In this document: in pieces, positions 6,817-12,604 of the stretch
How the letters are laid out: each line of letters opens with the position of its first letter
How positions within the stretch are numbered: the first letter of the stretch is position 1
Virus record (IMG/VR): IMGVR_UViG_3300025616_000024
Coordinates: 1-35,204 of that record
From: a virus
Length of the DNA: 35,204 nucleotides
Reading direction: 5' to 3' (one strand)
Translations under genes and position numbers: made by a program
The notes under the pieces: generated by a model
Database searches by the model: none
Told to the model about the DNA's origin: nothing
Seen by the model: the letters and a program-made list of their open reading frames with translations, nothing else

Positions 6817-6858
6817 TGGGCGATTGAAGATTCGAACTTCAGACCCCAGTCTTATCAG
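6817..6858 (-). other. attP: attP core: 3' half of a tRNA-Ile(GAT) gene
   Basis: Read on the minus strand this is exactly tRNA positions 32-73: anticodon loop CTGATAA (6858-6852, anticodon GAT), 3' anticodon stem GACTG, variable loop GGGTC, T-stem TGAAG, T-loop TTCGAAT, T-stem CTTCA (perfect 5-bp pairing), acceptor ATCGCCC and discriminator A (6817). The 5' half of a tRNA is absent: the upstream bases do not pair with GACTG. Lone 3' tRNA halves starting in the anticodon loop are characteristic of attP cores of tyrosine integrases, and the integrase gene begins 37 bp away. The lack of CCA after the discriminator suggests the host gene does not encode CCA, or that identity ends there. Confidence 0.8.
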
Positions 6859-6930
6859 CTAAAAAGATTAAAAGCTAACGAGGTAGCACTCTCCTTTTAT
6901 TTACTTTTTAACATCCGGCGGGAGCGGTGT

Positions 6931-7107
6931 TTATTTATATACATTCTTGTGGCATACGGGGCATTTAACAGGTGGCTTCGAGCGGTTGATAAGGATATAG
7001 AATATCGCGCCGACAAACCCAAAGACAAGCCAGAATAGAAGCCAGAACCAGTTAATGCCGGGTTTGACGGGTACAACATTATTCCCACAATGTACGCAAG
7101 TAACCAT
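6931..7107 (-). CDS. 58-residue zinc-ribbon membrane protein in the lysogeny operon
   Basis: ATG 7107 is 1 nt after the repressor stop and has a perfect GGAGG 7 nt upstream. The product has CVHCG near the N-terminus, a strongly hydrophobic segment (about 18-41, INWFWLLFWLVFGFVGAIFY) and CPVCH near the C-terminus, so two CxxC knuckles flank a membrane helix and could form one zinc ribbon at the membrane face. It is expressed with the repressor, hence probably made in the lysogen. Superinfection exclusion is a reasonable guess, without direct evidence. Confidence 0.75.
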   Translation of the reverse strand: MVTCVHCGNNVVPVKPGINWFWLLFWLVFGFVGAIFYILINRSKPPVKCPVCHKNVYK

Positions 7108-7108
7108 C

Positions 7109-7726
7109 TTAAAGCCTCCGTACTACTTCGATGACTTTCGCACTGGTCATACAATCTTGAATCTTATGTTTGGAATTATTATTCTCCAACCACAATTCAT
7201 CCGAGTAACGCTTCAACCTGGCTATATGCAATTCTCCGTCGATCATACATGCCACGATATCGCCGTTCTCTACTGCTGCATTTCTATCAACAATGATGGT
7301 GTCGCCATCATTGACAACAGGAGTCAAGCAAGTACCCCGAACAACGTAGCCCTCAACGTGCCTAGCTGATTCTTTGGGGATCGCCCTATAAACATATTCA
7401 GCCAGTTCAGTCGGTGCGCCGGCATGAAACGGGAATTGTGAGTAAACACTTATCCGTTGGACTTCCATTTTACCAGGAGCGAGGGGCGGCAGGGCTGGTT
7501 TTTGAACTGGTTCAGTTGGCTTGCCGTATATCTCTTGGGTTAATTCCTCTATGGGCATCCCAAGCCCTTTCGACAAAGCCTGTAACGTGTCCTCTTGTGC
7601 TGACTTGATGCGGCCTAACTCAATAACAGATAAATGGGAACGCTTGAGGCCTGACGCATCGGCTAATTCCTGTTGCGTCATCCCTTTGTATTCCCTCAAT
7701 TTCCGGATTGCGTAACCCCAGTTCAT
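7109..7726 (-). CDS. CI/LexA-like repressor with degenerate S24 domain
   Basis: 205 residues. An N-terminal HTH_3 domain (about 5-62, MTQQELADASGLKRSHLSVIE) binds DNA, followed by a Pro-rich linker (68-85) and a C-terminal S24/LexA-like fold (about 90-205). In the S24 part the nucleophile motif G-[DM]-S-M is GTCL (131-134), so Ser is Cys133. The general-base Lys of the LexA TVKRL segment is Ala169 in HIARLKR. The domain probably still dimerises but may not self-cleave. The gene is divergent from the Cro-like gene at 7866. Confidence 0.9.
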   Translation of the reverse strand: MNWGYAIRKLREYKGMTQQELADASGLKRSHLSVIELGRIKSAQEDTLQALSKGLGMPIEELTQEIYGKPTEPVQKPALPPLAPGKMEVQRISVYSQFPFHAGAPTELAEYVYRAIPKESARHVEGYVVRGTCLTPVVNDGDTIIVDRNAAVENGDIVACMIDGELHIARLKRYSDELWLENNNSKHKIQDCMTSAKVIEVVRRL

Positions 7727-7742
7727 GTCTCTCCATTATTTG

Positions 7743-7854
7743 TAGCATAGTTGTAGCACCACCACAATCTAAAGTCAATATACATGGCTAGAAAATTTCA
7801 CAAAAACACTACAAACCCCCGAAAAAGTCTTGACAATGCTAATTTTCTATGCTA
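7743..7854. promoter_or_regulatory. Inverted-repeat operator candidates in the switch region
   Basis: TAGCATAG (7743-7750) is matched by its reverse complement CTATGCTA (7847-7854). TAGAAAATT (7789-7797) is matched by AATTTTCTA (7841-7849). The right-hand copies overlap the spacer and -10 of the Cro-side promoter, and the outer left copy overlaps the repressor-side -10. Repressor or Cro binding, possibly with looping, is the likely use. The regulatory role is inferred from position. Confidence 0.45.
7750..7778 (-). promoter_or_regulatory. Candidate repressor promoter
   Basis: On the minus strand, TTGACT (7778-7773) and TACAAC (7755-7750) are separated by exactly 17 bp and point toward the repressor start at 7726. 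The -10 is weak (4 of 6 consensus bases). It overlaps TAGCATAG (7743-7750), a candidate operator half-site. Confidence 0.5.
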
Positions 7855-7858
7855 TTTT
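7830..7858 (+). promoter_or_regulatory. Early promoter for the Cro-like gene
   Basis: A perfect TTGACA (7830-7835), a 17-bp spacer and TATTTT (7853-7858) point toward the ATG at 7866. With a usual 6-7 nt distance, transcription would begin at or just before that ATG, giving a leaderless message; no Shine-Dalgarno sequence precedes it. Confidence 0.75.
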
Positions 7859-7865
7859 TAATGGC

Positions 7866-8105
7866 ATGAATATTGAGGCACTGAGAGAGATACAAAAAGA
7901 GAATGGCCTGACTGACCAACAGTTAGCTGACATTCTAGGTTTCCACCGCACGAGCTGGGCGCGAATCAAGAATGGCAAAAACCCACCCAGTGCACGTTTT
8001 GTGCAGGCGGTAAGGGAACATTACCCCTCTATTTTTTTGCCCGCAGATGCCACTAATAATGGCAAACCCAGTTTATTTAATCGCATTTTCGGGAGGAAAC
8101 CATGA
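7866..8105 (+). CDS. Cro-like helix-turn-helix regulator
   Basis: 79 residues from ATG 7866. Residues about 3-45 form an HTH (LTDQQLADILGFHRTSWARIKNG). The basic C-terminus ends in RIFGRKP. It is the first gene of the rightward early operon and diverges from the repressor, the standard cro position. An in-frame ATG at 7830 would start inside the -35 box of the promoter and is rejected. Confidence 0.8.
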   Translation: MNIEALREIQKENGLTDQQLADILGFHRTSWARIKNGKNPPSARFVQAVREHYPSIFLPADATNNGKPSLFNRIFGRKP

Positions 8106-8197
8106 GCTTTCAAGATTTCATTTTCGCCATCGGCTCGCTCATAACACTTGCCGCCTTCATCTTCACTCTTATCGATTCCAGAAAAGGATATCGCTAG
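8102..8197 (+). CDS. 31-residue single-pass membrane peptide
   Basis: ATG 8102 overlaps the previous stop (ATGA), has GGGAGG upstream, and its stop directly abuts the next ATG. The product is almost entirely one hydrophobic helix (FIFAIGSLITLAAFIFTLI) ending in a basic SRKGYR. Translational coupling on both sides argues it is real despite its size. Function unknown. Confidence 0.6.
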   Translation: MSFQDFIFAIGSLITLAAFIFTLIDSRKGYR

Positions 8198-8383
8198 ATG
8201 AACCATTCTGATGCAGGAAAACTCGGCGGCAGGCCCCGGTCAAAAACAATCGCTGACATCACGCCTCAAATTAAACCGGACTTTGAAAGAGAGGGATTAC
8301 CCACCAGCTTTAAGAAGCTCCGGGAGGCGTGTAGGCAAATAAACAGTGGAGGTGCAGGACTCACCCTAAAGCCCACAGCATGA
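8198..8383 (+). CDS. Small basic hypothetical protein
   Basis: 61 residues; ATG 8198 follows the preceding stop with no gap and has AAAGGA upstream. It is basic, with an N-terminal GKLGGRPRSK segment that resembles a nucleic-acid-binding arm, and a predicted helix around SFKKLREACRQI. No family recognised. Confidence 0.55.
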   Translation: MNHSDAGKLGGRPRSKTIADITPQIKPDFEREGLPTSFKKLREACRQINSGGAGLTLKPTA

Positions 8384-8406
8384 CAAACGCGGAGAGAAAA
8401 AGAAAT

Positions 8407-8429
8407 GGGGCCGGTTGAAGCCCGGCCCC
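8407..8429 (+). other. GC-rich hairpin before the zinc-ribbon gene
   Basis: GGGGCCGG (8407-8414) pairs with CCGGCCCC (8422-8429) across a 7-nt loop. No T-run follows. It sits 22 nt before the ATG at 8451 and just upstream of its AAAGGAG site, so it may stabilise mRNA or tune translation rather than terminate. Confidence 0.45.
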
Positions 8430-8450
8430 GAGGTAAAAGGAGAAACCACA

Positions 8451-8621
8451 ATGGAAACTAACAACACTATCGTAGCAGAAAAACCCACGGGAAAACAAGT
8501 AGTTTGCCCCATCTGCGGACTAAACCTCGCTGTCTTTTATGAAATGTTCGGAGTTCCGGCTTCCTGCTCCGAGCTGCACGGCCCTGTTGAGTGCCCGGTC
8601 TGCTCGAAGGAATTGCGCTAA
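8451..8621 (+). CDS. 56-residue zinc-ribbon protein
   Basis: ATG 8451 is preceded by AAAGGAG. CPICG near residue 22 and CPVC near residue 50 form a two-knuckle zinc ribbon, with an extra Cys (PASCSELHG) between them. The first 15 residues are polar and probably disordered. Function unknown; small zinc ribbons are common in phage early regions. Confidence 0.6.
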   Translation: METNNTIVAEKPTGKQVVCPICGLNLAVFYEMFGVPASCSELHGPVECPVCSKELR

Positions 8622-8734
8622 TGGTCATGCAACTTTCAGGCCAATACACCACCGCCTACCGCCAGTTTGTTTTGCTGGCTCACGCAAACCCCCGCATGAC
8701 GATACAGGCTTTCATGGCGAGGTGCGGTCGATGA
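8621..8734 (+). CDS. 37-residue hypothetical peptide
   Basis: ATG 8621 overlaps the preceding TAA (TAATG), GAAGGA lies upstream, and the stop overlaps the next start (ATGA). The peptide (QLSGQYTTAYRQFVLLAHAN and onward) looks like a short helix pair. Coupling on both sides is the main evidence. Confidence 0.45.
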   Translation: MVMQLSGQYTTAYRQFVLLAHANPRMTIQAFMARCGR

Positions 8735-8886
8735 ACGCACCCTATCTTCCCGACAGGAAACTCACCAAAGAGAACATGGACCTGATAGTTATGCGGGGCG
8801 CACTCGGCCTCAAAGGTATCTACACCGACATCTCTTTCCTGCATGTGAACCCGGCGACAATAAAAAGAACTTTGGAGGCAATTTAG
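8731..8886 (+). CDS. 51-residue hypothetical, HTH-like
   Basis: ATG 8731 overlaps the previous stop and the stop at 8884-8886 overlaps the next GTG. The sequence RKLTKENMDLIVMRGALGL followed by HVNPATIKRTLEAI has the helix pattern of a small HTH. Weak evidence for a regulator. Confidence 0.5.
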   Translation: MNAPYLPDRKLTKENMDLIVMRGALGLKGIYTDISFLHVNPATIKRTLEAI

Positions 8887-9113
8887 TGGAAAACGTCATA
8901 AACGACGCGCTAGTCACCCATCAAACAATCAACGGCAAGTACAAAATCCAGTACGAGAGGGCCGCAACCAAAGGGGTCATAGGCTTCAAAGTAGAAGCCA
9001 ACGGCGACGATTTGAAACAAGTACAAATGGACGCGCTTGCTCTAAAACTCAATGTCGAGTCCGCAGCGGTCGACAACACAACGCCGGTGGCGGAATCGGT
9101 TAAGGAGAAATAA
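8886..9113 (+). CDS. Hypothetical early protein
   Basis: 75 residues starting at GTG 8886, with GGAGG 7 nt upstream. The N-terminal half appears beta-rich (NGKYKIQYERAATKGVIGFKVEANG). It precedes two genes of a likely DNA-metabolism cluster. No family recognised. Confidence 0.55.
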   Translation: MENVINDALVTHQTINGKYKIQYERAATKGVIGFKVEANGDDLKQVQMDALALKLNVESAAVDNTTPVAESVKEK

Positions 9114-9115
9114 AG

Positions 9116-9472
9116 ATGTCGAAAATTGAAATCAGGGTTCCCGGAGTAGACAAAATCAAAACCAAGTCTGAAATGAAAGAGAACGAACACAAGGACCTTG
9201 AACTGATAACAACCGTTTCGTTCGAGGCCGAAATCAGTCCGGCCAACATTGCGCGGATCCTCAACCTGACACGCCAGAATTGCCCTATCGAGGTCGTGGT
9301 ATCGACGCCCCAGGCTATGTTCGACTTGCAGATGGAACGGCTGAACACCTCAAACGGCGAGATTCAAGCCCTAAACGAACAAGTTATACAGGCCGCCGCC
9401 GATATCGTCAACACGGGGGTACTGGACGGCAAAGGCATGACTGTCCGCGCTCATGTGAAGGAAGGGAGATAA
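9116..9472 (+). CDS. Hypothetical early protein
   Basis: 118 residues, ATG 9116 after AAGGAGA. The first 30 residues are highly charged. The rest (ELITTVSFEAEISPANIARILNLTRQNCPIEVVVSTPQ) is mixed alpha/beta. Adjacent to the RDF-like gene, and likely a partner in the same DNA-metabolism module. Confidence 0.55.
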   Translation: MSKIEIRVPGVDKIKTKSEMKENEHKDLELITTVSFEAEISPANIARILNLTRQNCPIEVVVSTPQAMFDLQMERLNTSNGEIQALNEQVIQAAADIVNTGVLDGKGMTVRAHVKEGR

Positions 9473-9473
9473 C

Positions 9474-10622
9474 ATGCCAATAAAAAATTTATCCAACGTC
9501 CGCCAGATGCCTCGACTCGGCAAGGTAAGGACCGGCGTCAAGGTTCCCAACAAGTCAGGTCAGGGCGAACACCCCGAGGCGGTTGAATGGTTTGTGTTGC
9601 CCCCCGAAATCGCCAGCGCCTTCGGTGAAAAGCCGAAATCTCTCCCTATCATGTTCCCGGTTGAAGATGATACGAAATTCGCCAGCCAGTATTACAAGTG
9701 TTATTCCTCTTTCCGCGGTTTGACGTGTAAAGGCGATGGCGAAGTTTGCTCCCGGCTCATCGACACAAAGACCGGCGACTTCGCGCACCGCGACACAACC
9801 GACACGGACCGCCGCGAACTTCCCTGCAACGGGCGCGACTGCCCGATGTATCAGCAGAAGAAATGCAAAGAGGTAATGAACTTGCAGTTCCTTTTGCCTT
9901 CTGTCCCGGGCCTTGGGGTCTGGCAGCTCGACACCGGCTCATACCATTCGATTGTGGCCGTCAACAGCGCCATCGAGCTGATACGCTCGGTTGCCGGAAG
10001 AATTGCGATGATTCCCCTGACTCTTACCATCGAGCCGCGCGAAGTATCAATCAAAACAGACAAGGGGCAGGTCAAGAAAACTGTCAGCACCTTGCAGATA
10101 CGGACCGACATTACCCTTGCCGAGATACAACGGCTCGGAGCGATGCCGGCGAGCCAGGTCATGCTCCCGCCGCCAGATGAGGAGAAGCCGGACATGCTTT
10201 TCTCAGAGGATGAAGGCGAAGAGGCCAAACCCTCCACCAAGGAACCTATCTCTGAAAAGGAAATAGCCGAGATGTGGGACGGCAAGAAGAACACGCCCAC
10301 TCCCGCCGCCAAGCCAGCCGAGAAGCAGCCTGTCGCTCAATCAGCCGAGCAAACCACCAAGCCGGTAGAAGTTACCGAAACGAAACAGGCCGACACGGGT
10401 TTAGCGGGGTACGTTGACACGGCATGGCTCAACGAGTCGCTCGCAGCCCTGAAATGGAAACTTCCTACTTTCCTGTCTTTCTTCGAGGGCAACCGGGCGA
10501 AGCTCGGGCTCACCACCGAGAAAATCACCGGGAAGACGGCCGCGGAAGCTGTCTCGAAGCTCAACCAGGAGCAGGCCAAGAAATTCACCGACTGCATCAA
10601 CGACATGCTGAGGCTGAAATAG
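9474..10622 (+). CDS. Gp3/RDF-like zinc-binding DNA-metabolism protein
   Basis: 382 residues, ATG 9474 after GGGAGA. A Cys cluster at about 75-132 (GLTCKGDGEVC, then LPCNGRDCPMYQQKKC) could bind one zinc or an Fe-S centre. It is followed by LQFLLPSVPGLGVWQLDTGS and a beta-rich stretch to about 220, a combination I associate with the phage Gp3-like 'recombination directionality factor' family. The region about 230-310 is acidic, Pro/Lys-rich and disordered; the last 70 residues look helical. The host enzyme here is a tyrosine integrase, so a directionality role is uncertain, and ssDNA or recombination functions are equally possible. Confidence 0.45.
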   Translation: MPIKNLSNVRQMPRLGKVRTGVKVPNKSGQGEHPEAVEWFVLPPEIASAFGEKPKSLPIMFPVEDDTKFASQYYKCYSSFRGLTCKGDGEVCSRLIDTKTGDFAHRDTTDTDRRELPCNGRDCPMYQQKKCKEVMNLQFLLPSVPGLGVWQLDTGSYHSIVAVNSAIELIRSVAGRIAMIPLTLTIEPREVSIKTDKGQVKKTVSTLQIRTDITLAEIQRLGAMPASQVMLPPPDEEKPDMLFSEDEGEEAKPSTKEPISEKEIAEMWDGKKNTPTPAAKPAEKQPVAQSAEQTTKPVEVTETKQADTGLAGYVDTAWLNESLAALKWKLPTFLSFFEGNRAKLGLTTEKITGKTAAEAVSKLNQEQAKKFTDCINDMLRLK

Positions 10623-11137
10623 TGTTCGATTCCGACAAGATAATCCTCGACCTTTGCGGCGGGACCGGCTCATGGAGTCAGCCCTACCGCGAGGCCGGTT
10701 ATGACGTTCGACTCGTCACGCTCCCCGATTCAGATGTCAGAATCTACAAGCCTCCGCAGGGAGTTTATGGGGTTCTTGCCGCTCCGCTTTGCACGGACTT
10801 TGCGGGAAGTGGCGCTCAATACTGGCCCTCAAAAGACAGCGACGGGCGCACGTTGAAATCGCTCGAAATCATAACCCATTGCCTCCGAATCATTATTGAG
10901 GCACGTCCTCAATTCTGGTGTCTTGAAAATCCAGTGGGGCGCCTCAAACGATGGACCGGAAACCCCCGCATGTATATCCAGCCGTGGGAATACGGCGACG
11001 CTTACACGAAGAAAACCGCCTTATGGGGAAGTTTCAACCCTCCAGTAAAAAAACCAGTTCAACCCATCAAGGTCTGCTCCGAGGGTTCCTGGTTGATGAA
11101 GCTGGGGGGGGGTATCAGAGAGAACCAAAATGCTTAG
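10622..11137 (+). CDS. Cytosine methyltransferase-like protein, frameshifted
   Basis: GTG 10622 overlaps the preceding stop. The 171-residue frame has a SAM-binding start (ILDLCGGTGSWSQPYREAGYDV, residues 8-29), an AAPLCTDF segment at 53-60 in the position of the C5-methyltransferase PC loop (Leu instead of Pro before Cys57), and a LENP motif at 101-104. After a run of nine G (11104-11112) it reads only IRENQNA and stops. One frame over, the sequence continues VSERTKMLRSITPKGFARAFFEANR and ends at 11189, overlapping the next gene by 4 nt (ATGA). This is the expected C-terminus of the family, so the gene is frameshifted by one base. The protein probably modifies phage DNA. Confidence 0.75.
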   Translation: MFDSDKIILDLCGGTGSWSQPYREAGYDVRLVTLPDSDVRIYKPPQGVYGVLAAPLCTDFAGSGAQYWPSKDSDGRTLKSLEIITHCLRIIIEARPQFWCLENPVGRLKRWTGNPRMYIQPWEYGDAYTKKTALWGSFNPPVKKPVQPIKVCSEGSWLMKLGGGIRENQNA

Positions 11138-11189
11138 AAGCATAACGCCAAAAGGATTCGCTCGCGCTTTTTTCGAGGCCAACCGATGA
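11104..11189 (+). other. G9 homopolymer and displaced 3' end of the methyltransferase
   Basis: Nine G at 11104-11112 place the frame one base out. Reading with eight G gives a 188-residue protein whose TGA (11187-11189) couples to the ATG at 11186. This could be a phase-variable tract, ribosomal or transcriptional slippage, or a sequencing or assembly error. Confidence 0.7.
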
Positions 11190-11380
11190 CCCTCCGCGAC
11201 CTGCAAGAAAGGGGCTGCATGAACGGAAACAAGGGACCGAAGCCGAAGATATCGAAGGCAAAGGTGCGCTACGAGCCGTCCCAAGAAGAACTCGACAGGA
11301 TCCACGCCGAGAAGCTGGAACAGCTGCGCATCAAGGGCATCGAGCTGCTGACGCCGGAGGAGAAAAAGAAATATGCCTAA
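11186..11380 (+). CDS. Small charged hypothetical protein
   Basis: 64 residues from ATG 11186, which overlaps the true end of the methyltransferase frame. An alternative start at ATG 11219 would give 53 residues. It is highly charged, with a C-terminal helix (EELDRIHAEKLEQLRIKGIELL) and LTPEEKKKYA at the end. No family recognised. Confidence 0.5.
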   Translation: MTLRDLQERGCMNGNKGPKPKISKAKVRYEPSQEELDRIHAEKLEQLRIKGIELLTPEEKKKYA

Positions 11381-11699
11381 CCTAGCAATCTCGCCTATGC
11401 CGCTGCGCCTCAAGAACGGGAAAGTGGCCGGGTACCTCCGGAGTCACAGATTCCGGAAGGAAGTTTTTGGCCACCTACACATGAACATGGCACCGCCTGG
11501 CTGGGGCATCGACGCGGAGATATTCGACAAGTTGCCTCGGTACGGCGTCACGGTCATTCAGGTGCTCGACAAGGACGACAAGAAGCTCTACGTCACGAGC
11601 TGGGCGACATTCAACTTGAACTGCCTGCCGATCGAGCGCAAGGGTCAGGGATTACAGAAGGTACTGGCGCTCCCGCTTTGGTTGATAACACACGATTAA
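11373..11699 (+). CDS. Hypothetical early protein
   Basis: 108 residues, ATG 11373 after GGAGAA, overlapping the previous gene by 8 nt. Sequence such as FGHLHMNMAPPGWGIDAEIFDKLPRYGVTVIQVLDKDDKKLYVTSW suggests a compact alpha/beta domain. It precedes the replication initiator. Function unknown. Confidence 0.55.
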   Translation: MPNLAISPMPLRLKNGKVAGYLRSHRFRKEVFGHLHMNMAPPGWGIDAEIFDKLPRYGVTVIQVLDKDDKKLYVTSWATFNLNCLPIERKGQGLQKVLALPLWLITHD

Positions 11700-11740
11700 C
11701 CGGACCCGAGAAGCCGGTTGAGATAGAAGAGAGGCACGAA

Positions 11741-12604
11741 TTGAATAGAGATACCGGGTGGGTGAAGATCCACCGCGCAATATTGACCAGTGGGTACACA
11801 GCAGAACAATTCAAATTTTTTGTATCTGCCATTCTGCTGGCTGAACCTTTAAGATCTAAACATCCCGGCCGCGTTACCCTCCCACTTCGCCGCCTATCTG
11901 ACGAAATCGGCATGTCCTATGCAACCGTTTTCAAGGTAGAAAAAGAGTTGGCAGAACGGGGCGACATAATCATACATCGACACCCCGGAAGGGGTCATGA
12001 AGGGGACCAGGGTTTTACCATTTCGAACTACGAAAAATACCAGGGAAAAGGGTCGCATCAAGCAACCGAGAATGATATACGTGGTGAACAGAATGATATG
12101 CCACGTGAACATTCTGGGAAAAAGAATGATATACGTGGTGAACAGAATGATATGCCACGTGAACAGAATGATATACGTGGTGAACAGAATGATATGCCAC
12201 GTGAACATTCTACGCCTAGTTTTGTGCCTACTAAGAATATAAAGAATATAAAGAATATTAAAGAAGAATATATATACCTTCCGGACTGGTTGGATAAAGT
12301 TGCATGGAATGACTTTTTGGAAATGCGAAAAAACAACAAGGCGACCCCGACAAAAAGAGCAAAGGAATTGCTGATAAAAGACCTGGAAAAATTCAGGGAG
12401 GCCGGGGACGATCCGACCGAAGTTTTGAATCAGTCGATAAAAAATAGTTGGAAGGGGTTATTCCCTTTGAAGGAGAAACAGAATGCCGGAATTAACCAAA
12501 ATCAACGAAATAATCAAGCAAGGTCCGGAGTCGGCCATCTTAAAACCACCGAGGAACTGCTCGCTGGAAACGCCAAATACGACCACGAGCACGGCTATGT
12601 GTAA
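11741..12604 (+). CDS. Replication initiator with internal origin (lambda O-like)
   Basis: 287 residues if started at TTG 11741 (GAGAGG 6 nt upstream); TTG 11678 would add 21 residues. The N-terminal domain (about 1-85) is a winged helix (LPLRRLSDEIGMSYATVFKVEKELAERGDIIIHRH), as in phage replication initiators. Residues 110-156 are a low-complexity linker of six heptads, NDIRGEQ/NDMPREQ, which is simply the translation of the DNA iterons. The C-terminal part (PDWLDKVAWNDFLEMRKN onward) resembles the helicase-loader-contacting domain of DnaD/initiator proteins. A DnaC-like gene follows directly. It should bind the iterons, melt the AT-rich tract and recruit the loader. Confidence 0.7.
   Translation: MNRDTGWVKIHRAILTSGYTAEQFKFFVSAILLAEPLRSKHPGRVTLPLRRLSDEIGMSYATVFKVEKELAERGDIIIHRHPGRGHEGDQGFTISNYEKYQGKGSHQATENDIRGEQNDMPREHSGKKNDIRGEQNDMPREQNDIRGEQNDMPREHSTPSFVPTKNIKNIKNIKEEYIYLPDWLDKVAWNDFLEMRKNNKATPTKRAKELLIKDLEKFREAGDDPTEVLNQSIKNSWKGLFPLKEKQNAGINQNQRNNQARSGVGHLKTTEELLAGNAKYDHEHGYV
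12070..12207. repeat. ori: Replication origin: six 21-bp iterons inside the initiator gene
   Basis: Six 21-bp units sit at 12070, 12091, 12124, 12145, 12166 and 12187, with only a 12-bp spacer after the second. Two types alternate: type A has core ATACGTGGTGAACA and type B has core ATGCCACGTGAACA, both preceded by GAATGAT. The hexamers ACGTGG and CCACGT at the type-specific position are reverse complements, so adjacent units present the motif in alternating orientation. An AT-rich tract follows within 25 bp. Iterons inside the initiator gene beside an AT-rich element are the lambda-type origin layout. Confidence 0.8.
12232..12277. other. AT-rich DNA-unwinding element candidate
   Basis: A tract built on three AAGAATAT-like direct repeats and ending in TATATATACC is about 85 percent A+T in a GC-balanced genome. 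It lies immediately downstream of the iterons, where origin melting would start. In the protein it encodes NIKNIKNIKEEYIY. Confidence 0.65.

Noticed and set aside
6811-7038. Plus-strand frame of 75 codons starting in the attP region
   Set aside because: It covers the tRNA fragment and runs antisense to the 58-residue zinc-ribbon gene, which has an ideal ribosome site and CxxC motifs.
12070-12207. CRISPR array
   Set aside because: Repeats are contiguous 21-bp units without unique spacers and lie in a coding frame; they are origin iterons.
12483-12596. N-terminal extension of the DnaC-like protein from an upstream ATG
   Set aside because: It lies fully within the initiator gene in another frame; ATG 12597 gives the usual length and the common 8-nt overlap.
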